NCBI RefSeq assembly: GCF_002265875.1
Contig: NZ_NPFA01000013.1
Location: 1 to 64,000, forward strand
Direction: 5' to 3'
DNA: 64,000 nt
Origin: Marinococcus halophilus
Lineage (GTDB): Bacteria > Bacillota > Bacilli > Bacillales > Marinococcaceae
Part shown: positions 53,670-62,572 of the stretch, one piece after another
How the letters are laid out: each line of letters begins with the position of its first letter
Numbering within the stretch: position 1 is the first letter of the stretch
Notes under the pieces: model-generated
What the model saw: the letters and a program-made list of their open reading frames with translations, nothing else
Database searches by the model: none
Told to the model about the DNA's origin: nothing
Made by a program: the position numbers and the translations under genes

Positions 53670-54039
53670 ATGTGTAAATACATAGCGGCGTATTCAAAAT
53701 AGAGAAGAGCGAGACTTGTATACTTGTGAAAAAAGCAGACTTGACGAGAATCTGATGGAGGCAGTGGAGCTAGGGGAGAACGAGAAAGTGCAGGTATTCA
53801 ATAATACGGACGGGGCAGTTCTGGAAACGTATGCGATTGCAGGCGGAAGCGGAGTGATTTGTTTAACCGGTGCAGCGGCAAGGAGGGCTCAGCCAGGTGA
53901 TGTAGTAATAATTATTGCGTACGCTTCGGTGGAAAATGACATGGCCCAGGAATTCACACCGGCGGTTGCTGTGCATGACAGGCAAAACTGTATTCAACAG
54001 ATGCTGTCTTCTGAGCCTGCTTCGACGACACTGGAATAA
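53670..54039 (+). pseudogene. panD: Broken aspartate 1-decarboxylase (panD)
   Basis: PanD makes beta-alanine for pantothenate and self-cleaves between G24 and S25. From 53716 a 107-codon frame matches the alpha chain (LDENLMEAVELGENEKVQV, then SGVICLTGAAARRAQPGD near the middle, then a QQMLSSEPA ending). The N-terminal beta chain is scattered over other frames: from ATG 53670 a frame reads SK-stop-RRARL, resembling SKIHRAR, and a further frame reads KKADL, resembling TEADL. The G-S processing site is missing. The short sequence GACTTGA joins the two parts, as expected if a deletion occurred between short repeats. It is almost certainly non-functional unless the C-terminal piece has another use. 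Confidence 0.75.
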
Positions 54040-54054
54040 AAGGAGGAGTTGCCA

Positions 54055-54909
54055 GTGCGAACAGCTGAAGCTGTTATGGCATTAATAATGGAGACTGCCG
54101 AGGCTGATGAACGGGTGCGGGCTGTGGCCCTAAGTGGCTCCCGGGCGGCTGCCGGCACCAGCAGTCCAGATCTTTTCAGTGATTTTGATATTATTTATTT
54201 TGTGGATAATATAGACCAAATGATTCAGAACCGGGCCTGGCTGAAGGTATTTGGTGAGCCGTTGATTGTACAGACGCCGGATGAAATGAATTTATACGGA
54301 GAACCGTCGGGAGAAGAGTCGTTTGCTTTTTTAATGCTTTTTCGGGACGGCAATCGTATTGATCTAACCTTAAAGCCTGCGGACAGCAGGTATTTGCACT
54401 GGAAGCAGGATGGCTTGACCCGCTGCCTGCTGGATAAAGATAACCCTGCCTCTGATTTCCCTTCTCCTACAGACGTGGGCTACAAAACAAGTATGCCGGA
54501 AGAGAATTTCTTTCATCAGTGCTGTAATGAGTTCTGGTGGGTGGCGGTATATGTAGTCAAAGGCTGGCAGAGAAAAGAGATGCTCTACGCCCAGGCTCAT
54601 CTGCATATCGTTCGCCTTATGCTGATACAGATGCTGCAGTGGAAGGTCGTACTCGAAAAAAAGATCCCGGTAAACTTCGGGCAGGAGGCAAAACACCTGG
54701 AAATATACCTCGAAGAGAAGAACATCAGAGAACTAGCAGCTACTTATGCCGCTGGTTCTTACGAAAGCATCTGGGCTTCGTTACAGGCAGCGATGGCAAT
54801 GTTTGCACGGGAATCTGCTTCTGTGGCGGGCCAATGCGGGTTTACGCTGAATGAACAGGAAGCAGCAGGAGTGCAGCGATACATTAAAGAGGCCGGACGA
54901 GTGCAGTGA
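54055..54909 (+). CDS. Aminoglycoside 6-adenylyltransferase-like protein
   Basis: This 284-residue protein matches the ANT(6)/AadK family. The nucleotidyltransferase motif is AVALSGSRAAAG with the paired aspartates in FSDFDIIYFV; the C-terminal half has the helical region typical of the family (EFWWVAVYVVKGWQRKEM). These enzymes adenylylate streptomycin-type aminoglycosides; many soil bacilli carry chromosomal copies, and activity cannot be judged from sequence. I chose GTG 54055, eight bases after AAGGAGG, over the TTG at 54049. It follows the panD pseudogene by 15 bases. Confidence 0.82.
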   Translation: MRTAEAVMALIMETAEADERVRAVALSGSRAAAGTSSPDLFSDFDIIYFVDNIDQMIQNRAWLKVFGEPLIVQTPDEMNLYGEPSGEESFAFLMLFRDGNRIDLTLKPADSRYLHWKQDGLTRCLLDKDNPASDFPSPTDVGYKTSMPEENFFHQCCNEFWWVAVYVVKGWQRKEMLYAQAHLHIVRLMLIQMLQWKVVLEKKIPVNFGQEAKHLEIYLEEKNIRELAATYAAGSYESIWASLQAAMAMFARESASVAGQCGFTLNEQEAAGVQRYIKEAGRVQ

Positions 54910-54911
54910 AA

Positions 54912-54940
54912 TAAAAAAAGACTCCTGCCATCAGCAGGAG
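54912..54940 (-). terminator. Minus-strand terminator between the ANT(6)-like and yyaP-like genes
   Basis: The stem CTCCTGC / GCAGGAG has a T run only when read on the minus strand (54920-54913, after one C). Confidence 0.7.
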
Positions 54941-55035
54941 CAAAATGAAATATGGGATAAGAGCAACAAATTGGACGAATGCTACTCTATATGATTATTA
55001 TTGCCTAAAGAGTAAAAAAAGTACACACTTTTCAG

Positions 55036-55066
55036 AAAAAATAGTGCTTTTACCTACAGAAGCACT
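55036..55066 (-). terminator. Terminator after the yyaP-like gene
   Basis: On the minus strand AGTGCTT-N10-AAGCACT is followed by A and six T. Confidence 0.75.
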
Positions 55067-55076
55067 TAGACCTAAA

Positions 55077-55616
55077 CTAGTGTCTTTCCAGGCCGTCGGA
55101 TCGTTTGTAATGGAGCTGGGCCAGTTCCCCCAGGGCTTTCACTTCGTGAAGATACAGCCGCTTTGGCTGCCCGGCCCTTGGTTTAAACAAAGGGGTCCCA
55201 TGCCCTAAAAGGTCAGGGGTGAAGGTAATAATGTATTCATCGATCATTTCTGCTTCAAGAAGAGGAGCGATAATGTCAGTGCCTCCGACTATCCATATAC
55301 CACTACCAGACTCCTGCTGTTTGTTCTGAATCCATTCTGCCACGTCGCCCTGAACAAAGGAGACATGCCTGTCGCTTCCCGTGCGGCTGGTGGAAAAAAC
55401 GTAGCAGTCCTTGCCGCTGTAAGGGAAGAATTCCATTAAAAGAAGCACATGCTCATAGGTTTTTCTTCCCATAATCACGGTATCCACCCGGCGGTACATT
55501 TCATCGTAGCCATTATCGCCTTTGCCTTCAGCCTTGGTCAGCCAGTCGATATTTCCTTTCTCATCAGCGATATAACCGTCAAGACTTGCAGCTATAAACA
55601 GGATTACCGGCTTCAT
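55077..55616 (-). CDS. RibD C-terminal/DHFR-fold protein (YyaP-like)
   Basis: This 179-residue protein has the fold shared by dihydrofolate reductase and the RibD reductase domain. Markers are ILFIAASLDGYIADEKGNIDWL split across residues 5-26, VIMGRKTYEHV near 48, and IWIVGGTDIIAPLL near 108, the last being the NADPH-binding glycine motif. It resembles YyaP/YwjB of B. subtilis, whose substrates are unknown. It is not the main DHFR, which is at 15489. The ATG at 55616 follows GGAGGGAGGGG. Confidence 0.85.
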   Translation of the reverse strand: MKPVILFIAASLDGYIADEKGNIDWLTKAEGKGDNGYDEMYRRVDTVIMGRKTYEHVLLLMEFFPYSGKDCYVFSTSRTGSDRHVSFVQGDVAEWIQNKQQESGSGIWIVGGTDIIAPLLEAEMIDEYIITFTPDLLGHGTPLFKPRAGQPKRLYLHEVKALGELAQLHYKRSDGLERH

Positions 55617-55699
55617 TATGCCCCTCCCTCCGTTGATATGTTCATTTTAGCATGAAAAGAAAGAATAATCGGAACAATTGCATAGAAAGGAGGCAAAGT

Positions 55700-56464
55700 A
55701 TGAAAAAATCATGGAAGTGGGGAAGTATTGCTGTCGCGGCTGTTATGGCTGGGGGTGCTGGTTACTGGGCTGACAGGCACGTTTTAATAATGAACGTTGA
55801 TGGCAATGACAAAAGCTGGTACATCGAAGGAGGAAAATCGGAAGAAGAATTGTACCTTCGTCCGGAAACGGCGGCTGCTTTATACGGAGCGCAGCTGCAA
55901 CAAAAAGGCTCTTCTGTCCGTTTATCGGTAGATGACGCTTCGTGGGAAGGGGAGCTTGAGCAGAGCCCGGCCTGGTTTGACTGGAATGGTGAGGCTTATA
56001 TTCCGGTAAAGGAAGCTGCTAAAGAACTCTCGTTCGAAGAGGAAGACACCGGAAGCCGCTATACAGCCCAGTTGTGGAGCCCGGCACAGGAAAGAATCGC
56101 CAGGGTAATTGAAAAAGGAGAAGAGTATACAGGAAGACCATACAAATGGGGAGCCTCCGAAAGCACGACCGAGTATTTCGACTGCTCATCCTTTACCCAG
56201 CGGATATATGCTGAAGAAAATATTGATCTTCCGAGGGTGTCGGAGGATCAGGCGCAGGAAGGCCGAAATGTTGCTGAAGAAAACTGGAAACGGGGAGACC
56301 TCATTTTCTTCGACACGACTGGAGACGGCAGTATCAACCATGTAAGCATGTATATTTCTAATGACACACTGTTTCACGCCACAGAATCTGATGGTGTAGG
56401 TTATACTGATTTTTCGGATTACTGGAGGGAATCAGTGGTTAATACAAAACGATTTATCGGTTAA
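55700..56464 (+). CDS. Secreted NlpC/P60 peptidase
   Basis: This 254-residue protein has an N-terminal signal anchor (about 8-24), a copper-amine-oxidase-N-like stalk domain (about 40-115) and an NlpC/P60 domain (about 130-254). Catalytic residues are C162 in EYFDCSSFTQRIY and H214 in GSINHVSMYIS. These enzymes cut peptide bonds in peptidoglycan stems, for wall remodelling. The start at 55700 follows GAAAGGAGG; an earlier in-frame ATG at 55652 would put a basic stretch before the signal. Confidence 0.87.
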   Translation: MKKSWKWGSIAVAAVMAGGAGYWADRHVLIMNVDGNDKSWYIEGGKSEEELYLRPETAAALYGAQLQQKGSSVRLSVDDASWEGELEQSPAWFDWNGEAYIPVKEAAKELSFEEEDTGSRYTAQLWSPAQERIARVIEKGEEYTGRPYKWGASESTTEYFDCSSFTQRIYAEENIDLPRVSEDQAQEGRNVAEENWKRGDLIFFDTTGDGSINHVSMYISNDTLFHATESDGVGYTDFSDYWRESVVNTKRFIG

Positions 56465-56554
56465 AAGCCGTTTGGATTCGTCTTACTAAAAGGAAAGTGA
56501 TAAAATAAAGAACGGAATAGACATGGGAAGATGAAACGAGGAGGCTTTTTTAGC

Positions 56555-57742
56555 ATGGATTTTAACAAAGTATTAAACCGGAAAAATACAAATTCAATGA
56601 AATGGGATTTCGCCGCTGAGCGCTACGGTTCCTCGGAGCTTTGGCCAATGTGGGTGGCGGATATGGACTTTCAGGCTCCGCAGCCTGTCCTTGATGCAAT
56701 GCAGGAGGTGCTGGATCACGGAATTTTCGGTTATCACCGTCGTCCGGAATCATTGAAAGATGCCACTACTGAATGGATCCGCACGCGCCATGGATGGGAT
56801 GTGGGCAATGAGCAGCTTGTCTTTACCCCGGGCGTTGTGCCGGCGATCAGTCACTTGATTCAAACATTTACTGAAAAAGGCGATGGAGTCATTCTGCAGA
56901 CGCCGGTTTACTATCCATTCTATGCGCTTGTGAATAATAATGAACGCAAGCTGTACAAGAATCCGCTGAAAGAAACAGACGAAGGGTTTACTATCGATGC
57001 AAAAAACCTTGAAGAACAGATGAAGGCCGGAGCGAAAATGCTTCTTTTATGCAGTCCCCATAACCCTATCGGCCGGGTGTGGACTGAAGAAGAACTGCAG
57101 CAGATTGCCGCTCTTGCAGAAAAATACAACGTTCTGGTAGTCTCCGATGAAATTCACGCTGACCTTATCTTGTCCGGTGAACACGTGCCATTTTCGAAAG
57201 CGGCGGATGGCTATGATGTTGAAACCATTACCTGCATGGCGCCGAGCAAAACATTCAATCTTGCAGCTTTGCAATTGTCTTACGTAGTTTTTGAGAAAAA
57301 AGCTTCGCAGAAAGCATATGAAGCCCATCTGCAGCGCAATTTTGTTGGAATTGACAACCCTTTTGCCACAGTTGCTGCAGAAGCTGCCTACCGTCATGGC
57401 TCCGAATGGCTGGAAGAACTGCTCGTGCACCTGCGGGAAAACGTCGATTACTTAAAGGAACAACTGGAATCGGCTGTTCCGGAAGCACATGTTATTAAGC
57501 CGGAAGGAACGTATCTTGTATGGATTGATCTTAGGGAGCTTGGCATGGATAAAAAAGAATTGGAAGAATGGCTGCGTAAAGAAGCAGGCGTAGCATTGAG
57601 CGACGGGCATATCTTTGGGGAGGAAGGCGCTGGATTTGTCCGCATTAACGTCGCCTGCCCCCGCTCGCATATCGATGAGGGCGTGCGCCGTCTAAAAGAA
57701 GCGTATGAACGCACCATTCAACTTGCCGGCCGTAAATCATGA
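56555..57742 (+). CDS. patB: MalY/PatB-family cystathionine beta-lyase-like PLP enzyme
   Basis: This 395-residue class I/II aminotransferase-fold enzyme matches PatB/MalY, which splits cystathionine to homocysteine. It has the N-terminal WPMWVADMDFQAPQPVLDAM region, SPHNPIGRVWT for cofactor binding, VSDEIHADLIL, and the PLP lysine in MAPSKTFNLAAL. ATG 56555 was preferred because GAGGAGG precedes it; an in-frame ATG at 56531 contains that site. It overlaps the ywpF-like gene by four bases. Confidence 0.88.
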   Translation: MDFNKVLNRKNTNSMKWDFAAERYGSSELWPMWVADMDFQAPQPVLDAMQEVLDHGIFGYHRRPESLKDATTEWIRTRHGWDVGNEQLVFTPGVVPAISHLIQTFTEKGDGVILQTPVYYPFYALVNNNERKLYKNPLKETDEGFTIDAKNLEEQMKAGAKMLLLCSPHNPIGRVWTEEELQQIAALAEKYNVLVVSDEIHADLILSGEHVPFSKAADGYDVETITCMAPSKTFNLAALQLSYVVFEKKASQKAYEAHLQRNFVGIDNPFATVAAEAAYRHGSEWLEELLVHLRENVDYLKEQLESAVPEAHVIKPEGTYLVWIDLRELGMDKKELEEWLRKEAGVALSDGHIFGEEGAGFVRINVACPRSHIDEGVRRLKEAYERTIQLAGRKS

Positions 57743-58209
57743 AGACGTTCCGCCTTATGCGCCTCAGCCTGTTTGAAAAAGACGGGGACGTGATTGAAAT
57801 GCATGAGATAAAAATGAAGGAAGGCCTCATCATCAATCGGGAAGAACCTGATAAGTCCTGGCTGCTCGATGCGGTCATACCTACAGAATATGAAGGTATT
57901 ATTCATGAGTGGGAAAAGCATGAAGAAGAAATGCTGATGGAAGCAGTGATCACCCATCCTGATAATGCTCCAGCTCTTCTGAGAGGAGTTGTGAAAAAAA
58001 CCACGCGCCTGGAACACTCTCTTGGTGTGTTAATCCAGGCGTACATGGCTGGAAAAGATGAAAATATCACCGAATTGATATTACAGGAGCTGATTACCGA
58101 AGGATATGAAGGCGATCAGCTTTTGGAGGAGTTTCACGAGCGGAAGAACGATCAGCGCTCCTGGTCCAAGGCGATGGCCGCACGGTTATACAGCCGCCAG
58201 GAAAAATAA
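57739..58209 (+). CDS. YwpF-like protein
   Basis: This 156-residue cytoplasmic protein resembles YwpF: MKTFRLMRLSLFE at the start, GLIINREEPDKSWLLDAV near residue 29, and LRGVVKKTTRLEHSLGVLIQ near residue 81. The C-terminal 60 residues, charged and helical, extend beyond what I recall of YwpF. The function is unknown; ywpF lies near genes regulated by sporulation and competence in B. subtilis, while here it is coupled to the patB-like gene by an ATGA overlap. Confidence 0.7.
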   Translation: MKTFRLMRLSLFEKDGDVIEMHEIKMKEGLIINREEPDKSWLLDAVIPTEYEGIIHEWEKHEEEMLMEAVITHPDNAPALLRGVVKKTTRLEHSLGVLIQAYMAGKDENITELILQELITEGYEGDQLLEEFHERKNDQRSWSKAMAARLYSRQEK

Positions 58210-58264
58210 TTCCCCGGAGAGATGAGAGAAGTGGAGTGATACGTATGTGTGAGGATCAGGGCAT

Positions 58265-58756
58265 ATGACAACCTGCTACAAATTCCGGGACTACTACAAT
58301 AACGAAGTAGAATTGTCGTTAAATGGCTTCCCGTTTTCAGACAAGCCGGGACATGTATGGGTGATATGCCTGTATGCCGGCAGGTGGCTCCTGACCCGTC
58401 ACTCCCAACGGGGGCTGGAGTTTCCGGGCGGGAAAATCGAAGAGGGAGAAACACCTGAAGAAGCAGCTGTACGGGAAGTTGATGAGGAAACCGGCGGCCG
58501 CATTGAAGTCATACGCTCTCTTGGCCAGTATAAGGTAGTGGGCCGGAGTGAAGATGTAATAAAAAATATATACATCGCGGTTGTAGATTCGCTGGTTTCT
58601 CACGAGGATTATATGGAAACGGATGGTCCGGTGCTGATAGAAACACTTCCAAGCAATATCCGTGAACATCCCGGCTACAGCTTTATTATGAAAGACGAAG
58701 TACTTCCCCGTTCGGTTAAATATGCCGAGGAGGCAGGATATATTACCTTAAAATGA
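58265..58756 (+). CDS. ytkD: Nudix hydrolase YtkD
   Basis: YtkD (163 residues) is a MutT-like nucleoside triphosphatase that removes oxidised nucleotides such as 8-oxo-dGTP. The Nudix box GGKIEEGETPEEAAVREVDE continuing into ETGG fits G-x5-E-x7-REUxEExGU. The gene order ytkD-pckA-metK matches B. subtilis and supports the assignment. Confidence 0.9.
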   Translation: MTTCYKFRDYYNNEVELSLNGFPFSDKPGHVWVICLYAGRWLLTRHSQRGLEFPGGKIEEGETPEEAAVREVDEETGGRIEVIRSLGQYKVVGRSEDVIKNIYIAVVDSLVSHEDYMETDGPVLIETLPSNIREHPGYSFIMKDEVLPRSVKYAEEAGYITLK

Positions 58757-58799
58757 AAGGAACCGGCGTCTGTGACTATACAGATACCGGTTCCTTTTT
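58756..58799. terminator. Bidirectional terminator between ytkD and pckA
   Basis: The stem AAAGGAACCGG / CCGGTTCCTTT has a T run on each strand. Confidence 0.82.
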
Positions 58800-58840
58800 A
58801 TCATAGTGGATGCGGCTTATGGCTATGCGGAGAATTCCGT

Positions 58841-60424
58841 CTACAGCTGCGTCGGTCCGGCTTTTGAGATCTCGCCGGGCACATCGTAAAACCGCTTAAA
58901 ATTTTCTGCAAACTTGCGGGCGAGCATACGGGCCTGGACCTCGTACTCTCCGGCTTCTGCCCACATTTTCTTCGGCTGGAGCATATCTTCTGGAACGCCA
59001 GGGCAGGATTCCGGAATATGGAGCCCAAATATAGGATCCTCCACAGTGGCTGCGTTGGTGAGTTCGCCGCTTAGAGCTGCCTGCACCATAGCACGGGTGT
59101 ACGAAAGATCCATACGGCTGCCGACACCGTAGCCGCCGCCGCTCCAACCGGTATTCACTAGAAAAACAGGCACATTGTGTGCATCAATTTTTTCCCCGAG
59201 CATCTCTGCATATACAGAAGCCTGGCGTGGTAGAAACGGTGCTCCGAAGCAGGTGGAAAATGTAGCTTCTGGAGAAGTGATGCCTCTTTCCGTTCCGGCT
59301 AGTTTGCTTGTGTAGCCGCTGAGAAAATGATACATGGCCTGTTCCTTCGTCAGCCGGCTGATCGGCGGAAGAACGCCGAAGGCATCTGCAGTTAAAAAAA
59401 TAATTGCTGACGGATGTCCGGCTGTGCCAGAAGGTACAATTCCCTCGACGTGTTCAATGGGATAAGCCGCCCGGGTGTTTTCGGTAATATGCGTGTCAGT
59501 GTAGTCGACTTTCCCACTGGCATCGTCCAGGCCGACGTTTTCAAGTACGGCCCCAAAACGGATAGCGTTCCAGATCTGAGGTTCTTTTTGTCTGGACAGG
59601 TTCGAACATTTTGCATAGCATCCGCCTTCAATATTAAAAATACCGTTTTCGGACCAGCCGTGTTCATCGTCGCCAACCAGGAGCCGGGAAGAATCAGCAG
59701 AAAGCGTCGTTTTCCCGGTGCCGGAAAGCCCGAAAAACAGTGCACTTTTTCCGTCGCTCCCTATATTTGCCGAGCAGTGCATTGGAAGCACGCCCTGTTC
59801 AGGGAGCAGGTAGTTCATGACAGAAAAGATTGATTTTTTCATTTCACCGGCGTATTCTGTTCCACCAATCAAAATTATGCGTCTTGCAAAGCTGATGACG
59901 ATAAATGTTTCCGATAAGGTGCCGTCAACCTCCGGATCTGCTTTGCATTCTGGTGCAGCTATAAGCGTGAAGGGTGGAGTGGAAGGGGTTTCCCTTCCAT
60001 CAGGGCGAATGAACAGCTGCCGTGCGAACAATTGGTGCCAGGCATAGGAGGTAATGACCTGGACGGGAAGCTGATAGTCTGGATCAGCACCTGCAAGGGC
60101 ATCACTTGCGAAGACTTCATTCTGATTGTTTAAATGAGTCATCACTTTGTTGTAAAGTTGTTTAAATACTTCTTCGGACATTGGCCTGTTTACATTTCCC
60201 CAGTCAATAGAAGGAGAACTGCCGGGCTCGTCGACAATATACTTATCTTTTGGCGAGCGGCCGGTATATTTGCCTGTTTTCACAGCAAGAGCGCCTTCAG
60301 CTGTGAGTGACCCCTCCTGCAGTGCCAGCGAGCGCTTCACAAGCGCAGGGACAGAGAGGTTCCATTGGACGTGCGCTTCATTCAATAGATTCGTTTCAGG
60401 TTTGGAAGCGAACGGTGGCTTCAT
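58841..60424 (-). CDS. pckA: Phosphoenolpyruvate carboxykinase (ATP)
   Basis: PckA (527 residues) converts oxaloacetate to phosphoenolpyruvate, the entry to gluconeogenesis. Motifs are [14 protein letters not shown] near residue 54, the kinase-1a P-loop [15 protein letters not shown], and the metal-binding GDDEHGW and [13 protein letters not shown] 60424 lies seven bases from AAAGGAGTG; a TTG two codons earlier is the alternative. A palindrome (60466-60479) in the leader may be an operator. Confidence 0.96.
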   Translation of the reverse strand: MKPPFASKPETNLLNEAHVQWNLSVPALVKRSLALQEGSLTAEGALAVKTGKYTGRSPKDKYIVDEPGSSPSIDWGNVNRPMSEEVFKQLYNKVMTHLNNQNEVFASDALAGADPDYQLPVQVITSYAWHQLFARQLFIRPDGRETPSTPPFTLIAAPECKADPEVDGTLSETFIVISFARRIILIGGTEYAGEMKKSIFSVMNYLLPEQGVLPMHCSANIGSDGKSALFFGLSGTGKTTLSADSSRLLVGDDEHGWSENGIFNIEGGCYAKCSNLSRQKEPQIWNAIRFGAVLENVGLDDASGKVDYTDTHITENTRAAYPIEHVEGIVPSGTAGHPSAIIFLTADAFGVLPPISRLTKEQAMYHFLSGYTSKLAGTERGITSPEATFSTCFGAPFLPRQASVYAEMLGEKIDAHNVPVFLVNTGWSGGGYGVGSRMDLSYTRAMVQAALSGELTNAATVEDPIFGLHIPESCPGVPEDMLQPKKMWAEAGEYEVQARMLARKFAENFKRFYDVPGEISKAGPTQL

Positions 60425-60465
60425 AAACAATCACTCCTTTAATGAGGGGGGAAGTTGGATTTATT

Positions 60466-60479
60466 CATCATTAATGATG
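60466..60479. repeat. Palindrome CATCATTAATGATG in the pckA leader
   Basis: A perfect 14-base palindrome lies about 42 bases before the pckA start, downstream of a likely extended -10 box (TGTTACACT on the minus strand). It would suit a repressor of gluconeogenic genes. Binder unknown. Confidence 0.45.
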
Positions 60480-60602
60480 GATATAATATAAAATAGTGTA
60501 ACACAATTAATTAAATAGTACATACTTATTGTGCAAAAAGTTCATGAATATTTTCAGTGTTTAGAGGGAAAAGACGTAAGAAAGCAAGGAAAGGGGAAAA
60601 TT

Positions 60603-60998
60603 ATGGAAAAACAATCGGAATTTATTGTGTTTTACGATAGCGACTGTCCGTTATGCACCAGGTTCCATACTTATCTTTCAGCGATAGATAAAACGGATAC
60701 AGTAGATTGGAAATCTATATATGATGAGGATTTATTCGAAAAATACCCGATGCTCAAAGGAGAGCCGCTTGAAGAGCAGATGCATAGTGTAGAAGATGGC
60801 ACGTATGTGTATGCCGGATATTTTACTGTGAAAAAATTGTGCTATACTATTCCAGCATTAAAGCCGTTAAAGGCAGTGTTTCTGCTGCCGGGAGTAGAGG
60901 CGCTTGGCCGGAAGCTGTACCATACGGTATCAACAAACCGGTACCAGTGGTTTCATTTCCTTTGTGATAGCAGCACCTGCCAGCGGGAAGGGCACTAA
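60603..60998 (+). CDS. DCC-family thiol-disulfide oxidoreductase-like protein
   Basis: This 131-residue protein belongs to the DUF393/DCC family, named for its DxxCxxC motif; here D12-S-D-C15-P-L-C18. It has a thioredoxin-like fold and unclear function. The C-terminal half (KKLCYTIPALKPLKAVFLLPG) is partly hydrophobic. ATG 60603 follows AAAGGGG; an earlier in-frame ATG at 60531 lacks such a site. The metK promoter begins three bases after its stop. Confidence 0.83.
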   Translation: MEKQSEFIVFYDSDCPLCTRFHTYLSAIDKTDTVDWKSIYDEDLFEKYPMLKGEPLEEQMHSVEDGTYVYAGYFTVKKLCYTIPALKPLKAVFLLPGVEALGRKLYHTVSTNRYQWFHFLCDSSTCQREGH

Positions 60999-61000
60999 GT

Positions 61001-61029
61001 TTGACATCAAATAGGGTTTGCGTTACGAT
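61001..61029 (+). promoter_or_regulatory. Promoter of metK
   Basis: TTGACA (61001-61006), 17 bases, TACGAT (61024-61029), immediately before the riboswitch. Confidence 0.75.
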
Positions 61030-61045
61030 TTTGTACGAACGGATA

Positions 61046-61217
61046 CTCTTATCCTGAGCAGGTGGAGGGACAGTCCCTGAGAAGCCCAGCAACCATCCGG
61101 GAACGGAAAGGTGCTAACCTGGAGAGGCGGATAGGCGCCTTGAAAGATAAGAGGCGAAAAAGCTGAACTGACAGCTCCTTTTCCCTCAATTTTTTGGGAC
61201 AAGGGGCTTTTCTTGTA
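61046..61217 (+). promoter_or_regulatory. SAM-I (S-box) riboswitch with terminator, upstream of metK
   Basis: The leader starts CTCTTATCCTGAGCAGGTGG and has the conserved GAAGCCCAGCAACC segment and a GGTGCTAACC segment. The closing strand GATAAGAG (61146-61153) pairs with CTCTTATC (61046-61053). A terminator-like hairpin, AGCTCCTT...AAGGGGCT with inner CCC/GGG, plus a T run, follows (61173-61217). High SAM should shut off SAM synthesis. Confidence 0.95.
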
Positions 61218-61304
61218 CACAACGGCCTACTGCCGTTTTCTTTTCGTCTACCCCGAGAATAGGAGAGTACACCCGTAGCAGGCAGTTAAAAAGGAGGCAG
61301 CAGC

Positions 61305-62519
61305 GTGTCTACAATTGGACGACGTTTATTTACGTCGGAATCTGTTACAGAAGGACACCCGGACAAAGTATGTGACCAGATTTCCGATGCGATTTTAGAT
61401 GCAATTTTAAAGGATGATCCGAATGCCCGTGTGGCAGCGGAAACAGTAGTGAACACGGGGCTCGTGTTAGTAGCAGGTGAAATATCGACATCTACATACG
61501 TGGATATTCCCAAAATTGCCCGGGAAACTTTGAAAGATATTGGCTATACCCGGGCGAAATACGGCTTTGATTACGAAACATGCTCGGTTTTGACGTCAAT
61601 AGATGAACAGTCAGCCGACATTGCCCAGGGCGTTGATGAAGCGCTTGAAACTCGTGAAGGCTCGATGACCGAGGACGAATTGGAATCAATCGGAGCGGGG
61701 GACCAGGGTTTGATGTTTGGGTATGCAGATAATGAAACCGATGAGCTCATGCCCCTGCCGATTTCTCTTGCGCATAAGCTGGCACGCCAGTTAACGAAAG
61801 TTCGCAAAGATGGTAATCTTTCGTATCTGCGTCCCGACGGAAAGACGCAAGTAACGGTGGAATATGGAGACGATGGGAAACCGCTTCGGGTGGAAACGAT
61901 CGTTATTTCCACCCAGCATTCCGATGAGGTAACGCTAGCTCAGATTGAAGAGGATATGCATAAATACGTTATCGAGCCGGTCGTGCCGGCAGAGCTTTTG
62001 GATGCTGAAACCAATTATTTCATCAATCCAACCGGCCGTTTTGTCATTGGCGGACCGCAGGGGGACGCCGGACTTACCGGACGGAAAATTATCGTTGATA
62101 CGTATGGCGGCTATGCTCGTCACGGCGGCGGGGCGTTTTCCGGCAAAGACCCGACAAAGGTCGACCGGTCCGCTTCATATGCCGCGCGCTATGTAGCAAA
62201 AAACATTATTGCAGCAGGACTTGCAGATAAATGTGAGGTTCAGCTTGCGTATGCAATCGGCGTGGCGCAGCCGGTTTCCATTTCAATTGCCACATTCGGT
62301 ACAGGGAAAGTCTCAGAAGAGGTGCTCGTAAAGCTCGCTAACGAGCATTTTGATCTGCGCCCGGCCGGCATTATCAAAATGCTCAATCTCCGCCGGCCGA
62401 TTTACAGGCAGACAGCTGCTTACGGTCACTTTGGACGCCATGATGTTGATCTTCCGTGGGAACGCACGGATAAAGCAGCAGCGCTTCAGGAACAGGCGTT
62501 CACTGAAAAACAACAATAA
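61305..62519 (+). CDS. metK: S-adenosylmethionine synthetase
   Basis: MetK (404 residues) makes SAM from methionine and ATP. Motifs are [20 protein letters not shown] near the N-terminus, [12 protein letters not shown] near residue 130, and [16 protein letters not shown] near residue 271. The start is a GTG after AAAAAGGAGG. It is controlled by the S-box leader upstream. Confidence 0.97.
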   Translation: MSTIGRRLFTSESVTEGHPDKVCDQISDAILDAILKDDPNARVAAETVVNTGLVLVAGEISTSTYVDIPKIARETLKDIGYTRAKYGFDYETCSVLTSIDEQSADIAQGVDEALETREGSMTEDELESIGAGDQGLMFGYADNETDELMPLPISLAHKLARQLTKVRKDGNLSYLRPDGKTQVTVEYGDDGKPLRVETIVISTQHSDEVTLAQIEEDMHKYVIEPVVPAELLDAETNYFINPTGRFVIGGPQGDAGLTGRKIIVDTYGGYARHGGGAFSGKDPTKVDRSASYAARYVAKNIIAAGLADKCEVQLAYAIGVAQPVSISIATFGTGKVSEEVLVKLANEHFDLRPAGIIKMLNLRRPIYRQTAAYGHFGRHDVDLPWERTDKAAALQEQAFTEKQQ

Positions 62520-62523
62520 CTGC

Positions 62524-62566
62524 AAAAATACCCGCTCCTGTTTTATTCAGGAAGCGGGTATTTTTT
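62524..62566. terminator. Bidirectional terminator between metK and putP
   Basis: The stem AAAAATACCCGC / GCGGGTATTTTT, with an inner CCTG/CAGG pair, has a T run on each strand. Confidence 0.85.
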
Positions 62567-62572
62567 AGTTTT

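Noticed and set aside
53716-54039. Functional short panD
   Set aside because: It lacks the beta chain and the G-S cleavage site, and remnants of the missing part are visible out of frame upstream.
50132-55076. Genomic island or prophage flanked by tRNA-Ala
   Set aside because: No integrase, no second copy of the tRNA end and no phage genes were found; the stretch is accessory in content but without integration marks.
54945-55208. Plus-strand reading frame starting in the gap after the ANT(6)-like gene
   Set aside because: It runs into the antisense of the yyaP-like gene, has no ribosome binding site, and the gap holds a minus-strand terminator.
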